The notes under the pieces: generated by a model
Told to the model about the DNA's origin: nothing
Database searches by the model: none
Seen by the model: the letters and a program-made list of their open reading frames with translations, nothing else
In this document: positions 27,330 to 36,552 of the stretch, piece by piece
How positions within the stretch are numbered: the first letter of the stretch is position 1
Layout of the letters: each line of letters begins with the position of its first letter
Translations under genes and position numbers: made by a program
From: an uncultured Bacteroidota bacterium
Lineage (GTDB): Bacteria > Bacteroidota > Bacteroidia > Flavobacteriales > Flavobacteriaceae
Direction: 5' to 3'
DNA: 64,000 bases
NCBI GenBank assembly: GCA_902618245.1
Contig: CACMZR010000003.1
Span: 62,001-126,000, forward strand

Positions 27330-28556
27330 TCATCCAATTTTTGATTCAAGATTTGTTTTCAATTCTGAAAGAAATTGTTGCGTTGTAAGATAATGGGAAC
27401 TATCTGTCTTTTTTCCATGAATTAAGACTGCTAGATCTTTGGTCATTTTCCCACTTTCTACAGTTTCAACACAAACTTTTTCAAGTGTTAAACAAAAATC
27501 AATTAAATTTTTATTACCATCAAGTTTACCCCTATGAGCAAGTCCGCGAGTCCATGCAAAAATTGATGCAATTGGGTTTGTTGATGTTTCTTTTCCCTGT
27601 TGATATTGTCTATAATGACGTGTTACTGTTCCGTGAGCTGCTTCTGCTTCCATAGTTTTTCCGTCAGGTGTTACCAGTGTAGAAGTCATTAGTCCTAAAG
27701 AACCAAAGCCTTGGGCTACGGTATCTGACTGTACATCACCATCATAGTTTTTACATGCCCAAACAAAGCCACCGCTCATCTTCATAGCTGCAGCTACCAT
27801 ATCATCGATTAGACGATGTTCATATTTTATTCCAGCAGTTTTAAAATTATCCTTAAACTCGTTATCATAAACCTCTTGGAAAATATCTTTAAAGCGACCA
27901 TCATATGCTTTAAGTATTGTATTCTTTGTGGATAAATATAAAGGCCATTTTTTGTCTAGCGCTCTATTCATACAAGATCTTGCAAATCCATATATGGAGG
28001 AATCTATATTATACATACTCATCGCAACACCATTTTCTTTAAAATGATATACTTCCCATGTTTTTGGAGTTCCTCCGTCATCTGGTGTAAACGTCATCGT
28101 AAGTTTACCCTTCCCATTGGTTACTGTGTCTGCAGCTTTATATTGATCCCCAAAAGCATGTCGCCCTATGCAAATTGGCTTTGTCCAACCTTGGACATAA
28201 CGCGGTACATTTTTCATGATAATTGGCTCACGAAATACAGTTCCACCTACGATATTTCTTATTGTTCCATTTGGTGATCTCCACATATTGGAAAGGTTAA
28301 ATTCTTTAACTCTATCTTCGTCTGGAGTTATTGTAGCGCACTTTATGCCTACATTATATTTTTTTACGGCATGAGCGGCTTGAATGGTAATTTTATCTTC
28401 AGTGGCATCTCGAGAAGTAACAGAAAGGTCATAATATTCGATTTTTATATCTAAATAGGGTAGTATAAGTTGTTCTTTGATAAATTTCCAGATTATCCTA
28501 GTCATCTCATCTCCATCCATTTCGACTACTGGGTTAACAACTTTTATTTTTGTCAT
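27330..28556 (-). CDS. icd: NADP-dependent isocitrate dehydrogenase
   Basis: TCA-cycle enzyme that makes 2-oxoglutarate and NADPH. The 408-residue product starts [16 protein letters not shown] and is of the eukaryote-like (type II) homodimeric IDH group; [19 protein letters not shown] and [15 protein letters not shown] are diagnostic. Length fits that group. It is a single gene between rplS and murQ on the minus strand. Confidence 0.97.
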   Translation of the reverse strand: MTKIKVVNPVVEMDGDEMTRIIWKFIKEQLILPYLDIKIEYYDLSVTSRDATEDKITIQAAHAVKKYNVGIKCATITPDEDRVKEFNLSNMWRSPNGTIRNIVGGTVFREPIIMKNVPRYVQGWTKPICIGRHAFGDQYKAADTVTNGKGKLTMTFTPDDGGTPKTWEVYHFKENGVAMSMYNIDSSIYGFARSCMNRALDKKWPLYLSTKNTILKAYDGRFKDIFQEVYDNEFKDNFKTAGIKYEHRLIDDMVAAAMKMSGGFVWACKNYDGDVQSDTVAQGFGSLGLMTSTLVTPDGKTMEAEAAHGTVTRHYRQYQQGKETSTNPIASIFAWTRGLAHRGKLDGNKNLIDFCLTLEKVCVETVESGKMTKDLAVLIHGKKTDSSHYLTTQQFLSELKTNLESKIG

Positions 28557-28651
28557 TAGTTTAAAATTTTGGTTTTTGTAAAGCGTTAAGTGTGGACTAA
28601 ATAACTTAAACTAAACTTTCCTAAAAATAAAACGGAAATAGCTTAATTTTA

Positions 28652-28996
28652 TTATAATTCTTTAATTCTTGCCTTTTTACCTCTCAGGTTTTTAAAGTAG
28701 TAAATTCTTGATTTTCTGACCTTACCTTTTTTATTAACCTCAATCTTTTCAATCGTTGGCAAATTAATTGGGAATATACGTTCTACACCAATGGTGCCTG
28801 ACATTTTTCTAATGGTAAAAGTTTTCGATAGACCCTGTCCTTTTATTTGTATGACGGTTCCTTTGAAAAACTGTGTACGAACTTTTTCTCCTTCTTTAAT
28901 TTGATAATAAACAGTTATTGTATCACCTGCACTAAATTGTGGGAGACTCTTTTTTGTTAAGAACTCGTTTTGAACATAATTTAAAAGTGGTTCCAT
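28652..28996 (-). CDS. rplS: 50S ribosomal protein L19
   Basis: A 114-residue protein with FSAGDTITVYYQIKEG, TFTIRKMSGTIGVERIFP and RKSRIYYFKNLRGKKARIKE, the standard L19 regions. L19 sits at the subunit interface. It follows trmD, its usual neighbour, but has its own promoter in the 138-base spacer. Confidence 0.98.
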   Translation of the reverse strand: MEPLLNYVQNEFLTKKSLPQFSAGDTITVYYQIKEGEKVRTQFFKGTVIQIKGQGLSKTFTIRKMSGTIGVERIFPINLPTIEKIEVNKKGKVRKSRIYYFKNLRGKKARIKEL

Positions 28997-29062
28997 GCGA
29001 AATCAAGTTTTAAATCACAGCCTTATTACAATAGAATTAAAAGATTATGATTAATTTGATGG

Positions 29063-29093
29063 CAAAATTAAACTTTATTTTTGATGTAAACAA
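29063..29093 (-). promoter_or_regulatory. Promoter of rplS
   Basis: On the minus strand TTG (29091-29093), a 20-base spacer and TAATTTTG (29063-29070), a perfect TAnnTTTG, form a Bacteroidota-type promoter between trmD and rplS. The predicted leader to the ATG is about 60 bases. Confidence 0.65.
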
Positions 29094-29134
29094 TAGGCTT
29101 AAAAAATATTATTTGATCATTATGACTCTAAAAA

Positions 29135-29809
29135 TCATTTTAAAAGATCGGGCCTACGTTTTAGAGTATTTTTTAAAGATTTTTCCTCACGCCAATTATT
29201 TATCAATGATGAATTTCCCGACAACAACACATCAGGTACCTTCCAACCCTTATAATTTGCTGGGCGAGTATATATTGGTGCGGCTAAAAGATCATCTTGA
29301 AAACTATCAGTAAGGGCAGATGATTCGTCACCAAGTACACCAGGAATTAATCGGACAATACAATCACACAAAATTGTTGCTGCTAATTCACCTCCAGAAA
29401 GAACAAAATCTCCTATTGATACTTCATCTGTAATAAGGTAATCACGTACACGTTGGTCTACACCTTTATAATGTCCACATAACATTATTATATTTTCTAA
29501 TGTTGAGAAATGATTGATTTTTTTTTGGTTAAGTTTCTCCCCATCAGGTGTTAGATAGATTATTGAGTCATAATTTCTGCTTTTCTTCAGCATCTTTATG
29601 CAACGGTCTATTGGCTGGACCATCATAACCATCCCTGCTCCACCTCCAAAAGGGTAGTCGTCGACTTGTTTGTGTTTATTTGTTGCATAATTTCTTAAGT
29701 TATGAAAATGAATATCAGCTTTCCCAGAATTTATTGCCCTTTTAAGGATAGACGATTCAAAAGGACTTTTAATAAGATCGGGGAATAATGTAATGATATC
29801 TATGCGCAT
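29135..29809 (-). CDS. trmD: tRNA (guanine-37-N1)-methyltransferase
   Basis: Methylates G37 of tRNAs reading CNN codons and prevents frameshifts. The 224-residue SPOUT-fold protein has GGGAGMVMMVQPI, the knot region LCGHYKGVDQRV and DEVSIGDFVLSGGELAA, all typical. The length is slightly short but usual for Bacteroidota. It lies 69 bases after htrA and upstream of rplS. Confidence 0.97.
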   Translation of the reverse strand: MRIDIITLFPDLIKSPFESSILKRAINSGKADIHFHNLRNYATNKHKQVDDYPFGGGAGMVMMVQPIDRCIKMLKKSRNYDSIIYLTPDGEKLNQKKINHFSTLENIIMLCGHYKGVDQRVRDYLITDEVSIGDFVLSGGELAATILCDCIVRLIPGVLGDESSALTDSFQDDLLAAPIYTRPANYKGWKVPDVLLSGNSSLINNWREEKSLKNTLKRRPDLLK

Positions 29810-29878
29810 TACTATCTATTTTATTCAAAGATAAAAAGGGATTTAAGAACTTTAAACAATTGTCTTTCAATTAAATTT

Positions 29879-31267
29879 CTAGAATTGTAATATTATTTTT
29901 TCTTTTTCACCATTTGGGTTCAAAAATAATATGCTTTCCAAATCACTTACTTTATAACCTTTAACATCTGACAAGACATTCACTTTTTCCCCATTAACTT
30001 CTAATATTATGTATCCACTATCAATACCATTTTGGTAAAGTCTTCGGTTGTTCATATTTGAAATGTAGAGACCATAATCTGTATTAAATTTTTGTCTTTG
30101 TTCTGAACTTAGTTCTCTCACCTCCATATAAAAGAAAATAGCTCGGTTAATTTTCTCTAATCGAACATTTACTTTTTTCTCTTTTCCGTCACGTTTATAT
30201 AAGACTGTAACCTTTTCTCCAGGTCTTTTACTAGCTAGATAACCTGACAAATCCGCAAACTTATTTATAGAAATACCATCAACACTTTTAATTATATCTC
30301 CAGATTTCAGTCCAGCTAAATCTGCTCCTAACCCTTTTTCTAAATCTGTAATATAAAAACCTTCTGTTTCGTCAACTTTGAAACGTGCAGCTGATTGTGC
30401 GTCCAATGCCTGACCCACAACTCCTAAAAGACCTTTTTGAACGTCTCCGTATTCAATTAGATCTTCAAAAACTTTTCTTGCTACATTACTTGGTACAGCA
30501 AAAGAATAACCAACAAATCCACCAGAAACAGAAGTAATGGCAGTATTAATGCCAATCAATTCACCCTGGGTATTTACTAATGCTCCTCCACTATTTCCTC
30601 TATTTACTGCAGCATCTGTTTGGATGTATGATTCATTAACTCCATCTCTTTTATTAAGATCTCTTGATTTAGCACTTATGATACCCGCAGTTACAGTAGA
30701 ATTTAAATTAAAAGGATTACCAACAGCTAATACCCATTCTCCAATTCTAGTTGCATCAGAATTTCCGAAAAATATGTATGGCAGTTTTTTATCAGTATCA
30801 ATCTTGAGAACAGCTATATCTGTATCCGGATCAGTTCCGATTATAGTTGCCTTAAAAGACCTATTATCATTTGTAGTTATTTCAATTTCGTTGCTATTTT
30901 CTATAACATGGTTATTTGTAATTATATAACCATCAGGAGATACGATAACACCCGAACCTGTACCAATTCTTTCAGGTAATTCCTCTTCGTCGTAAAAATA
31001 TCTGTAAAAAGATGGTAAGCTTGAACTAGATGAGCTGGTATTTTTAACATGCACTACAGCATTTATAGTTTTCGACGCAGCAACAGTAAAATCTGTACTT
31101 TCAGCTGGTATGGTAGAGGTGTTTATTTTATAATTAGCTGGAATTAAACTATGATTCTTTTGGTTATTTAGGTCTATTTTCGATTTTAGAAAATAATTAT
31201 CATATACAAAAATTGAAGAAATAGCGCTAAAACTTGCGATTATAAAGATTTTTAAGAATAATTTCAT
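29879..31267 (-). CDS. htrA: Periplasmic serine protease, DegP/HtrA family
   Basis: Envelope quality-control protease of 462 residues. It has an N-terminal hydrophobic signal/anchor (about residues 3-22). The trypsin-like domain has the triad His120 (ITNNHVIE), Asp150 (DPDTDIAVLKI) and Ser225 (NRGNSGGAL). A PDZ domain follows (about 275-370, with AGLKSGDIIKSVDG) and then a degenerate second PDZ-like region. A TAAATTTG element at 31284-31291 (minus strand) fits the -7 consensus upstream of the ATG, but the -33 part is not visible. Confidence 0.96.
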   Translation of the reverse strand: MKLFLKIFIIASFSAISSIFVYDNYFLKSKIDLNNQKNHSLIPANYKINTSTIPAESTDFTVAASKTINAVVHVKNTSSSSSSLPSFYRYFYDEEELPERIGTGSGVIVSPDGYIITNNHVIENSNEIEITTNDNRSFKATIIGTDPDTDIAVLKIDTDKKLPYIFFGNSDATRIGEWVLAVGNPFNLNSTVTAGIISAKSRDLNKRDGVNESYIQTDAAVNRGNSGGALVNTQGELIGINTAITSVSGGFVGYSFAVPSNVARKVFEDLIEYGDVQKGLLGVVGQALDAQSAARFKVDETEGFYITDLEKGLGADLAGLKSGDIIKSVDGISINKFADLSGYLASKRPGEKVTVLYKRDGKEKKVNVRLEKINRAIFFYMEVRELSSEQRQKFNTDYGLYISNMNNRRLYQNGIDSGYIILEVNGEKVNVLSDVKGYKVSDLESILFLNPNGEKEKIILQF

Positions 31268-31363
31268 TTTTCAAATTTTTCTACAAATTTAATGAAATAA
31301 AGTATTAATGATTTTGCTTTAACTACTCTTTAACACCTTTTAAAATGACTACATTTGTCTCAG

Positions 31364-32149
31364 ATGATTTTAAAATTTGACAAATACCAAGGAGCTGGAA
31401 ATGACTTTATAATTTTGAATAATTTAGATGGTTTATTTTCAAAATTAAGTGAACACCAATTTAGAGAGATGTGTGATCGTCATAATGGGATTGGTGCAGA
31501 CGGTATTATTCTACTTAAACCTGCAAATAATGTTGACTTTGAAATGGAATATTACAATTCTGATGGTAAGCTTAGTTCTCTCTGTGGAAATGGTGCAAGA
31601 TGTGCCGTTTTATATGCTTATAAAAATAAGTCAATTGGTGAAAAAACTAAATTTAGGGCAATTGACGGTATACATGAGGCTTGGATAAAAAGTTCTGAAA
31701 AGGTGAAAATTCAGATTAATGAGATAAAAAAAATTTTAAAGCATAAAGAATCATTTGTATTAAATACAGGGTCACCTCATTATGTTAAGATTATGGATAA
31801 TATTTCAGATCTAAATGTAAAGAAAAGAGGTTCAGAGATTCGTTATTCTAAAGATTTTATTCCTGAAGGAATAAATGTAAATTTTCTACAGAAAAGGAAT
31901 AATTCTAATTTTTTAATTAGAACTTATGAGCGTGGAGTTGAAGACGAAACTCTTGCATGCGGTACAGGAGCAGTAGCAGCAGCTATTGTTATGCACAATA
32001 TTGGTGAGACATCAGGAAACACTAATTTAGAAATAGAGACTCTTGGTGGAACCTTAAGTGTTAATTTTGATTTTCAAAACTCTGTCTACAAAAATATTTT
32101 TTTAGAAGGCCCCGCTAGATATGTTTTTTCTGGCACATACAAAATATGA
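31364..32149 (+). CDS. dapF: Diaminopimelate epimerase
   Basis: Converts LL- to meso-diaminopimelate for lysine and peptidoglycan. From the ATG at 31364 the product is 261 residues: MILKFDKYQGAGNDFIIL at the start, the two catalytic cysteines at Cys74 (LCGNGARC) and Cys199 (TLACGTGA). Upstream in-frame TTG at 31355 is not needed. A perfect -7 element TACATTTG (31350-31357) would place the transcription start at or next to the ATG, so a leaderless message is possible. It overlaps the next gene by four bases (ATGA). Confidence 0.96.
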   Translation: MILKFDKYQGAGNDFIILNNLDGLFSKLSEHQFREMCDRHNGIGADGIILLKPANNVDFEMEYYNSDGKLSSLCGNGARCAVLYAYKNKSIGEKTKFRAIDGIHEAWIKSSEKVKIQINEIKKILKHKESFVLNTGSPHYVKIMDNISDLNVKKRGSEIRYSKDFIPEGINVNFLQKRNNSNFLIRTYERGVEDETLACGTGAVAAAIVMHNIGETSGNTNLEIETLGGTLSVNFDFQNSVYKNIFLEGPARYVFSGTYKI

Positions 32150-32658
32150 AAATTGAAGATATTTTTTTGAGGGCATTAGAACCATCTGATATTAAGATTT
32201 TGATGCAATTAGAAAATGATGAGAGTTATTGGAAATATTCAAATACAACCGAACCATTTTCAAAAAAACTACTTACAAGTTTCATAGCAGAACAAAAGCG
32301 TGATATTTTTGAAGTAAAACAAAAAAGATATGTAATTTCTAACCAAAATATCCCAACTTTGGGTTTTATAGACCTATTTAATTTTGAGCCCTTACACAGA
32401 AGAGCAGGTGTTGGGATTCTAATCATTGAAAAATTTAGGGGTAAAGGGTTAGGTAAGAAAGCACTTGATTTGTTAATCAGCCACTCTAAAAAAAATTTAA
32501 ATATAAATTGTCTTTTTGCAAATATTGCTTTTGAAAATAAAGCTAGTATCAGTTTATTTAAATCTTCTGGTTTTATTAAAGTTGGTTTGAAAAAATCATG
32601 GAACTTTTACCACAATAGTTTTCATGACGAATATCTTTATCAAAAATTGTTGTCTTAA
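32146..32658 (+). CDS. GNAT-family acetyltransferase, RimJ/RimL-like
   Basis: A 170-residue protein with LRALEPSDIKILMQLEND at the start, RAGVGILIIEKFRGKGLGKKAL (acetyl-CoA loop) and a final SFHDEYLYQKLL, as in ribosomal-protein or antibiotic GNAT acetyltransferases. Substrate unknown. It overlaps dapF by four bases and abuts mltG without a gap, so the three genes form one translationally linked unit. Confidence 0.9.
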   Translation: MKIEDIFLRALEPSDIKILMQLENDESYWKYSNTTEPFSKKLLTSFIAEQKRDIFEVKQKRYVISNQNIPTLGFIDLFNFEPLHRRAGVGILIIEKFRGKGLGKKALDLLISHSKKNLNINCLFANIAFENKASISLFKSSGFIKVGLKKSWNFYHNSFHDEYLYQKLLS

Positions 32659-33702
32659 ATGAATAAACGGAGAGTCCTAGTTTTATTAAGCCTATTACTT
32701 TCAGTTGTTGGTTTTTATTTCTTGATTCGTTTTTATCAAGTTTTTTTTTGGTCAAATACAAAATTCAATAATAAATATTCATTCGTTTTTATTGACAGAG
32801 ACGATAACGTAGATTCACTCTTAACTAAAGTTAAACCATTGTTAAAATCTTTAAAAGATTTCACAATAGCGGCTGAAAAAAAAGGATATTTTTCAAAAAT
32901 CCGACCTGGTAAGTATAAAATTAAAAGGAGTATGGGTAACAATAACATTGTAAATGTCCTCCGTTCCGAGCGTCTTACAACCAAAGTTACCTTTAACAAT
33001 CAAGAACGTCTAGAAAATTTAGCAGGTCGAATATCTCAGCAAATTGAGGCAGATAGTATTGAATTATTAAATGCCTTTAAAGATGAACAGTTTTTAAAAT
33101 TGAATGGATTTTCTTCTACTACTGCTCTTGCTATGTATCTCCCAAATACATACAATTTATTTTGGGATGTAACTGTTGAGGATTTTAGAAAAAGGATGCT
33201 GGAATATTACAATTTATTTTGGAACCAGGAAAGAATTCAAAAAGCAAATGCTTTAAAATTGAATCCGATTCAAGTTTATATTTTAGCCTCAATAGTCCAA
33301 AAAGAATCTTTACGTTCAGAAGAACAGAATAAAATTGCAGGAGTTTATATTAATCGTTTAAATAAAAATATGAAACTTCAGGCTGATCCAACTGTTATAT
33401 ATGCTATAAAAAAGAAAGAAGATAATTTTAACAAAGTTATTAGAAGGGTTCTGTATAAAGACCTAAAATTAAATTCACCTTACAACACCTATCGTTACAG
33501 TGGTTTAACCCCAGGACCTATATGTATGCCAAACCTTTCAACTATAGAAGCAGTACTAAATCCAGAAAGTCATGATTATCTTTATTTTGTAGCATCTCCA
33601 ACTAATCCAGGTTATCATCTTTTTTCAAAAAATCTTTCAGAACATAATAAAAATAAAAGGCTTTACACTAGATGGTTAAATAGCAAAAAATTATTTCGTT
33701 AA
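32659..33702 (+). CDS. mltG: Endolytic murein transglycosylase MltG
   Basis: Cuts nascent glycan strands in the inner membrane and sets chain length. The 347-residue protein has a short cytosolic tail, one membrane helix (about residues 6-24), a LysM-like part and the YceG domain: YLPNTYNLFWDVTVEDF, the catalytic Glu216 in SIVQKES, then RYSGLTPGPICMPNL and HDYLYFVA. It overlaps the convergent methylase gene by four bases. Confidence 0.96.
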   Translation: MNKRRVLVLLSLLLSVVGFYFLIRFYQVFFWSNTKFNNKYSFVFIDRDDNVDSLLTKVKPLLKSLKDFTIAAEKKGYFSKIRPGKYKIKRSMGNNNIVNVLRSERLTTKVTFNNQERLENLAGRISQQIEADSIELLNAFKDEQFLKLNGFSSTTALAMYLPNTYNLFWDVTVEDFRKRMLEYYNLFWNQERIQKANALKLNPIQVYILASIVQKESLRSEEQNKIAGVYINRLNKNMKLQADPTVIYAIKKKEDNFNKVIRRVLYKDLKLNSPYNTYRYSGLTPGPICMPNLSTIEAVLNPESHDYLYFVASPTNPGYHLFSKNLSEHNKNKRLYTRWLNSKKLFR

Positions 33703-34427
33703 CTCCCTCTTTCAATAATAAAAATACAAGGGCGTTTATTTAGATTAAGTTTATTTTTTTTCCATTCTTGAACAGTTTGCGTTTTTATATATTCAGAGTC
33801 AAGGCTGAGATCACATGCAACACAAAATCTAGTATTATTATTTAGTACTCTGAGTGCATCCAAAAAAAAGGTATCGCTCCTGTAAGGCGTTTCTATGAAT
33901 ATTTGAGTTTGATTTTTGCTAATTGCAATTTGTTCGAGTTTTTTTAAATCTTTTAATTTTTGTTTTTTTTCTATTGGAAGGTATCCATTAAAAGAAAAGT
34001 TTTGTCCATTCATTCCAGAACTCATCAATGCTAAAATTATTGAGGAAGGACCAACGTGAGGTTTTACTATTATACCTGATTTGTGAGCTTTTGATATAAT
34101 TAAAGCGCCTGGATCAGCAATTCCAGGACATCCAGCATCAGAAAGAAGACCCATTGAGATTCCACTAAAACATGGATTTAAATAATTATCCAGCTCAGTT
34201 TTAGATGTAAATTTGTTTAATATTAAAATATTTAACTCATCTTGATTTTTCTTTGGAATAATTTTCTTAATAAATCGGCGAGCATTACGTTCACTTTCAA
34301 CGATAAAATTGGTTAAGCTTGAAATTTCTTTTTTTAATGAAATTGGAATGACCTGAAAGGGGGGGGTGTTCCCAATTGGAGTTGGAAATAAATGCAAGAT
34401 ACCTTTTCTAATTTTTTTCCTTTCCAT
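33699..34427 (-). CDS. RsmI-like SAM-dependent methyltransferase (tetrapyrrole-methylase fold)
   Basis: A 242-residue member of the RsmI group, which 2'-O-methylates 16S rRNA C1402 in E. coli. LFPTPIGNTPP at the start, GLLSDAGCPGIADPGALII in the SAM pocket and FIETPYRSDTFFLDAL are visible. Bacteroidota often carry this divergent short form beside the canonical one, so the target is not certain. A run of eight G (+ strand 34369-34376) encodes the NTPPF codons near the start and is a possible slippage site. Confidence 0.85.
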   Translation of the reverse strand: MERKKIRKGILHLFPTPIGNTPPFQVIPISLKKEISSLTNFIVESERNARRFIKKIIPKKNQDELNILILNKFTSKTELDNYLNPCFSGISMGLLSDAGCPGIADPGALIISKAHKSGIIVKPHVGPSSIILALMSSGMNGQNFSFNGYLPIEKKQKLKDLKKLEQIAISKNQTQIFIETPYRSDTFFLDALRVLNNNTRFCVACDLSLDSEYIKTQTVQEWKKNKLNLNKRPCIFIIERGS

Positions 34428-34500
34428 AATTAAAAACAGTTCTTTATTGGCTGAAAGGAGGCTTTGTTAAAAATTATAAATGATGAGTTTTGAAATCTTG

Positions 34501-34523
34501 CATGAGAAAAAAAGCATCTCATG
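34501..34523. terminator. Hairpin after dnaA, weak terminator candidate
   Basis: CATGAGA (34501-34507) and TCTCATG (34517-34523) form a 7-base perfect stem with a 9-base A-rich loop, just after the dnaA stop. No strong T run follows on the minus strand, so it may only protect the 3' end. Confidence 0.35.
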
Positions 34524-34533
34524 GTATAAGTAT

Positions 34534-35961
34534 CTAAGGTGATAGTTTTTGACTCAAATCCTCTACATATTTACGAAACTGTTTATCAGTAAATGTCAAA
34601 TTATCTACAGTTTTGCATGCATGAAGAACTGTAGCATGATCTCTTTTACCAATTTGACTTCCAATACTTGCCAAGGAGGCCTTTGTAAACTTTTTTGCAA
34701 AGTACATTGCAAGTTGTCGGGCCTGAACAATATGCCTCCTACGAGTTTTTGATTGAAGAGTTTCTATATCCATTTGAAAGTAGTCTGAAACTACTTTTTG
34801 TATATAATCAATAGAAACCTCTCTCTTTGTGTTCTTCACAAATTTCATCACTATATCTTGAGCGAGTTCTTGAGTAATTTCTACTTTATTAAAAGAAGAT
34901 TGGGCAATTAGAGAAATTATTGCACCCTCTAATTCACGAACATTAGTTTTTATATTTTTTGCAACATATTCAACTACGTCGTCGTTTATTGTTACACCAT
35001 CTCTGAAGAGCTTGTTTTTTAAGATTGATATACGAGTTTCGAAATTTGGTAATTGGAGTTCTGCGGATAGACCCCACTTAAACCTAGAGAGAAGACGTTG
35101 CTCAATATCTTGCATATCAACCGGTGCTTTATCTGATGTAAGAACTACTTGTTTTCCATTTTGGTGTAAGTGGTTGAAAATGTGAAAGAATACATCTTGA
35201 GTCCCTGTTTTCCCTGAGAGGAATTGAACATCATCTATAATAAGTACGTCTAACAATTGGTAAAAATGGATAAAATCATTTCTTGTATTTTTTTTAACCG
35301 CTTCAATATATTGTTGGGTAAACTTTTCTGCTGCAATATAAAGAACTGTTCTGTCTTGATATTTTTCCTTTATCTCTACTCCGATAGCATGTGCAAGATG
35401 AGTTTTTCCCAAACCTACGCCACCAAAAATTAGAAGAGGGTTAAAAGATGTTCCGCCTGGTTTAGAGGCTACAGCTAAAGCCGCTGAGCGAGCTAGCCTG
35501 TTTGAATCACCTTCTAAAAAATTCTCAAAATTATAACTTGGATTTAGCTGAGACTCAATTTGAAGATTTTTTATACCAGGAATTACAAAGGGGTTTTTTA
35601 GTTCAGAGATTTGAGAATTTAGGGGTGCTTCAACGTTTTGTGGAGATAGTCCAGCTTTATTGTTACTAGGGATATTTTCTGTAAAAGCAACCTTACTGCC
35701 AAAAGTATTTTCCATCCTAATTGAGTAAATCAAACGAGCATCTTCTCCTAACTCTTTTTGTAAAGCAGTTTTTAATAACTTAATATAATGCTCCTCTAGC
35801 CATTCATAAAAAAATTTACTTGGAACTTCTATACTGAGAACATTATCGTTAAGCCTAACCGGTTTAATTGGTAAAAACCATGTTTTATATGCTTGGGGTT
35901 GTATGTTATCTTTAATAAAAGCAAGGCATTTATCCCAAACAGAGGAGGCACTAATGTTCAT
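34534..35961 (-). CDS. dnaA: Chromosomal replication initiator protein DnaA
   Basis: The 475-residue initiator has domain I at the N-terminus (VWDKCLAFIKDNIQPQAYKTWFLP region), a variable linker, the AAA+ domain with IFGGVGLGKTHLAHAIG (Walker A) and VLIIDDVQFLSGK (Walker B), and the DNA-binding domain IV with GKRDHATVLHACKTV. Length is normal. dnaN is not adjacent, as often in Bacteroidota, and I found no cluster of DnaA boxes beside it. Confidence 0.98.
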   Translation of the reverse strand: MNISASSVWDKCLAFIKDNIQPQAYKTWFLPIKPVRLNDNVLSIEVPSKFFYEWLEEHYIKLLKTALQKELGEDARLIYSIRMENTFGSKVAFTENIPSNNKAGLSPQNVEAPLNSQISELKNPFVIPGIKNLQIESQLNPSYNFENFLEGDSNRLARSAALAVASKPGGTSFNPLLIFGGVGLGKTHLAHAIGVEIKEKYQDRTVLYIAAEKFTQQYIEAVKKNTRNDFIHFYQLLDVLIIDDVQFLSGKTGTQDVFFHIFNHLHQNGKQVVLTSDKAPVDMQDIEQRLLSRFKWGLSAELQLPNFETRISILKNKLFRDGVTINDDVVEYVAKNIKTNVRELEGAIISLIAQSSFNKVEITQELAQDIVMKFVKNTKREVSIDYIQKVVSDYFQMDIETLQSKTRRRHIVQARQLAMYFAKKFTKASLASIGSQIGKRDHATVLHACKTVDNLTFTDKQFRKYVEDLSQKLSP

Positions 35962-36156
35962 TTATTTTTTATTCTTTTTTTATTAGAGTTATGGTTAATT
36001 AGAACATGTATCGTTCAACACAAATATTGATTAAAAAAACAAAAAAAAAAAATGAAATAGCTATTGAATTTTAAGTTTTTTTTTTAGATATTCTGACGAG
36101 CTAGTTTTCTCGTAAAAATTGCTTTAATCTCACCATATTCTAAAATTTTAAATTAT

Positions 36157-36552
36157 ATGAATTATACTACGAAAGATATTAAGGTTCGTTATGTTGAAAC
36201 TGATCAGATGAGCTTTGTCCATCATAGTAATTATTTAAAATATTTTGAATTAGCTAGGTTAGAATGGCTAAACGTTCTAGGTATATCATACTCGTATCTT
36301 GAGGAAAGTGGAATTTTGATGCCTGTAGTTAGAGCCTCAGCCCAATATATTAATCCACTTTTTTTTGATGAAAATTTTAAAATTACTATTTCTTTAACGG
36401 ATCCCCCAAAATCAACTTTGAAATTCAAATATCTAGTTTTTAAAAATAAAAATGTAATTGTATGTAAAGGAGAAACTGTTCTCGCATTTTTATCTAAAAA
36501 AAATAATCGTCCAACAAGATGTCCATTAATTTTGAGGGATAAGTTCAGTTAA
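36157..36552 (+). CDS. YbgC/FcbB-type acyl-CoA thioesterase (hotdog fold)
   Basis: A 131-residue hotdog protein. VRYVETDQMSFVHHSNYLKY contains the catalytic-type Asp and the YVHHxxY-like motif of 4-hydroxybenzoyl-CoA thioesterase relatives, and ARLEWLNVLG follows as expected. It probably hydrolyses an acyl-CoA. The 195-base spacer to the divergent dnaA is very AT-rich, with an A13 and a T10 run and a small hairpin (ACGAG/CTCGT, 36096-36113). The gene's 3' end overlaps ribD by eight bases. Confidence 0.92.
   Translation: MNYTTKDIKVRYVETDQMSFVHHSNYLKYFELARLEWLNVLGISYSYLEESGILMPVVRASAQYINPLFFDENFKITISLTDPPKSTLKFKYLVFKNKNVIVCKGETVLAFLSKKNNRPTRCPLILRDKFS

Noticed and set aside
30537-30929. 130-residue frame on the + strand opposite htrA
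   Set aside because: It lies fully within the well-supported protease gene and has no motif; an antisense shadow.
35962-36156. AT-rich spacer next to dnaA as the replication origin
   Set aside because: No sequence close to the DnaA box TTATCCACA was found in it; A and T runs alone are not evidence.
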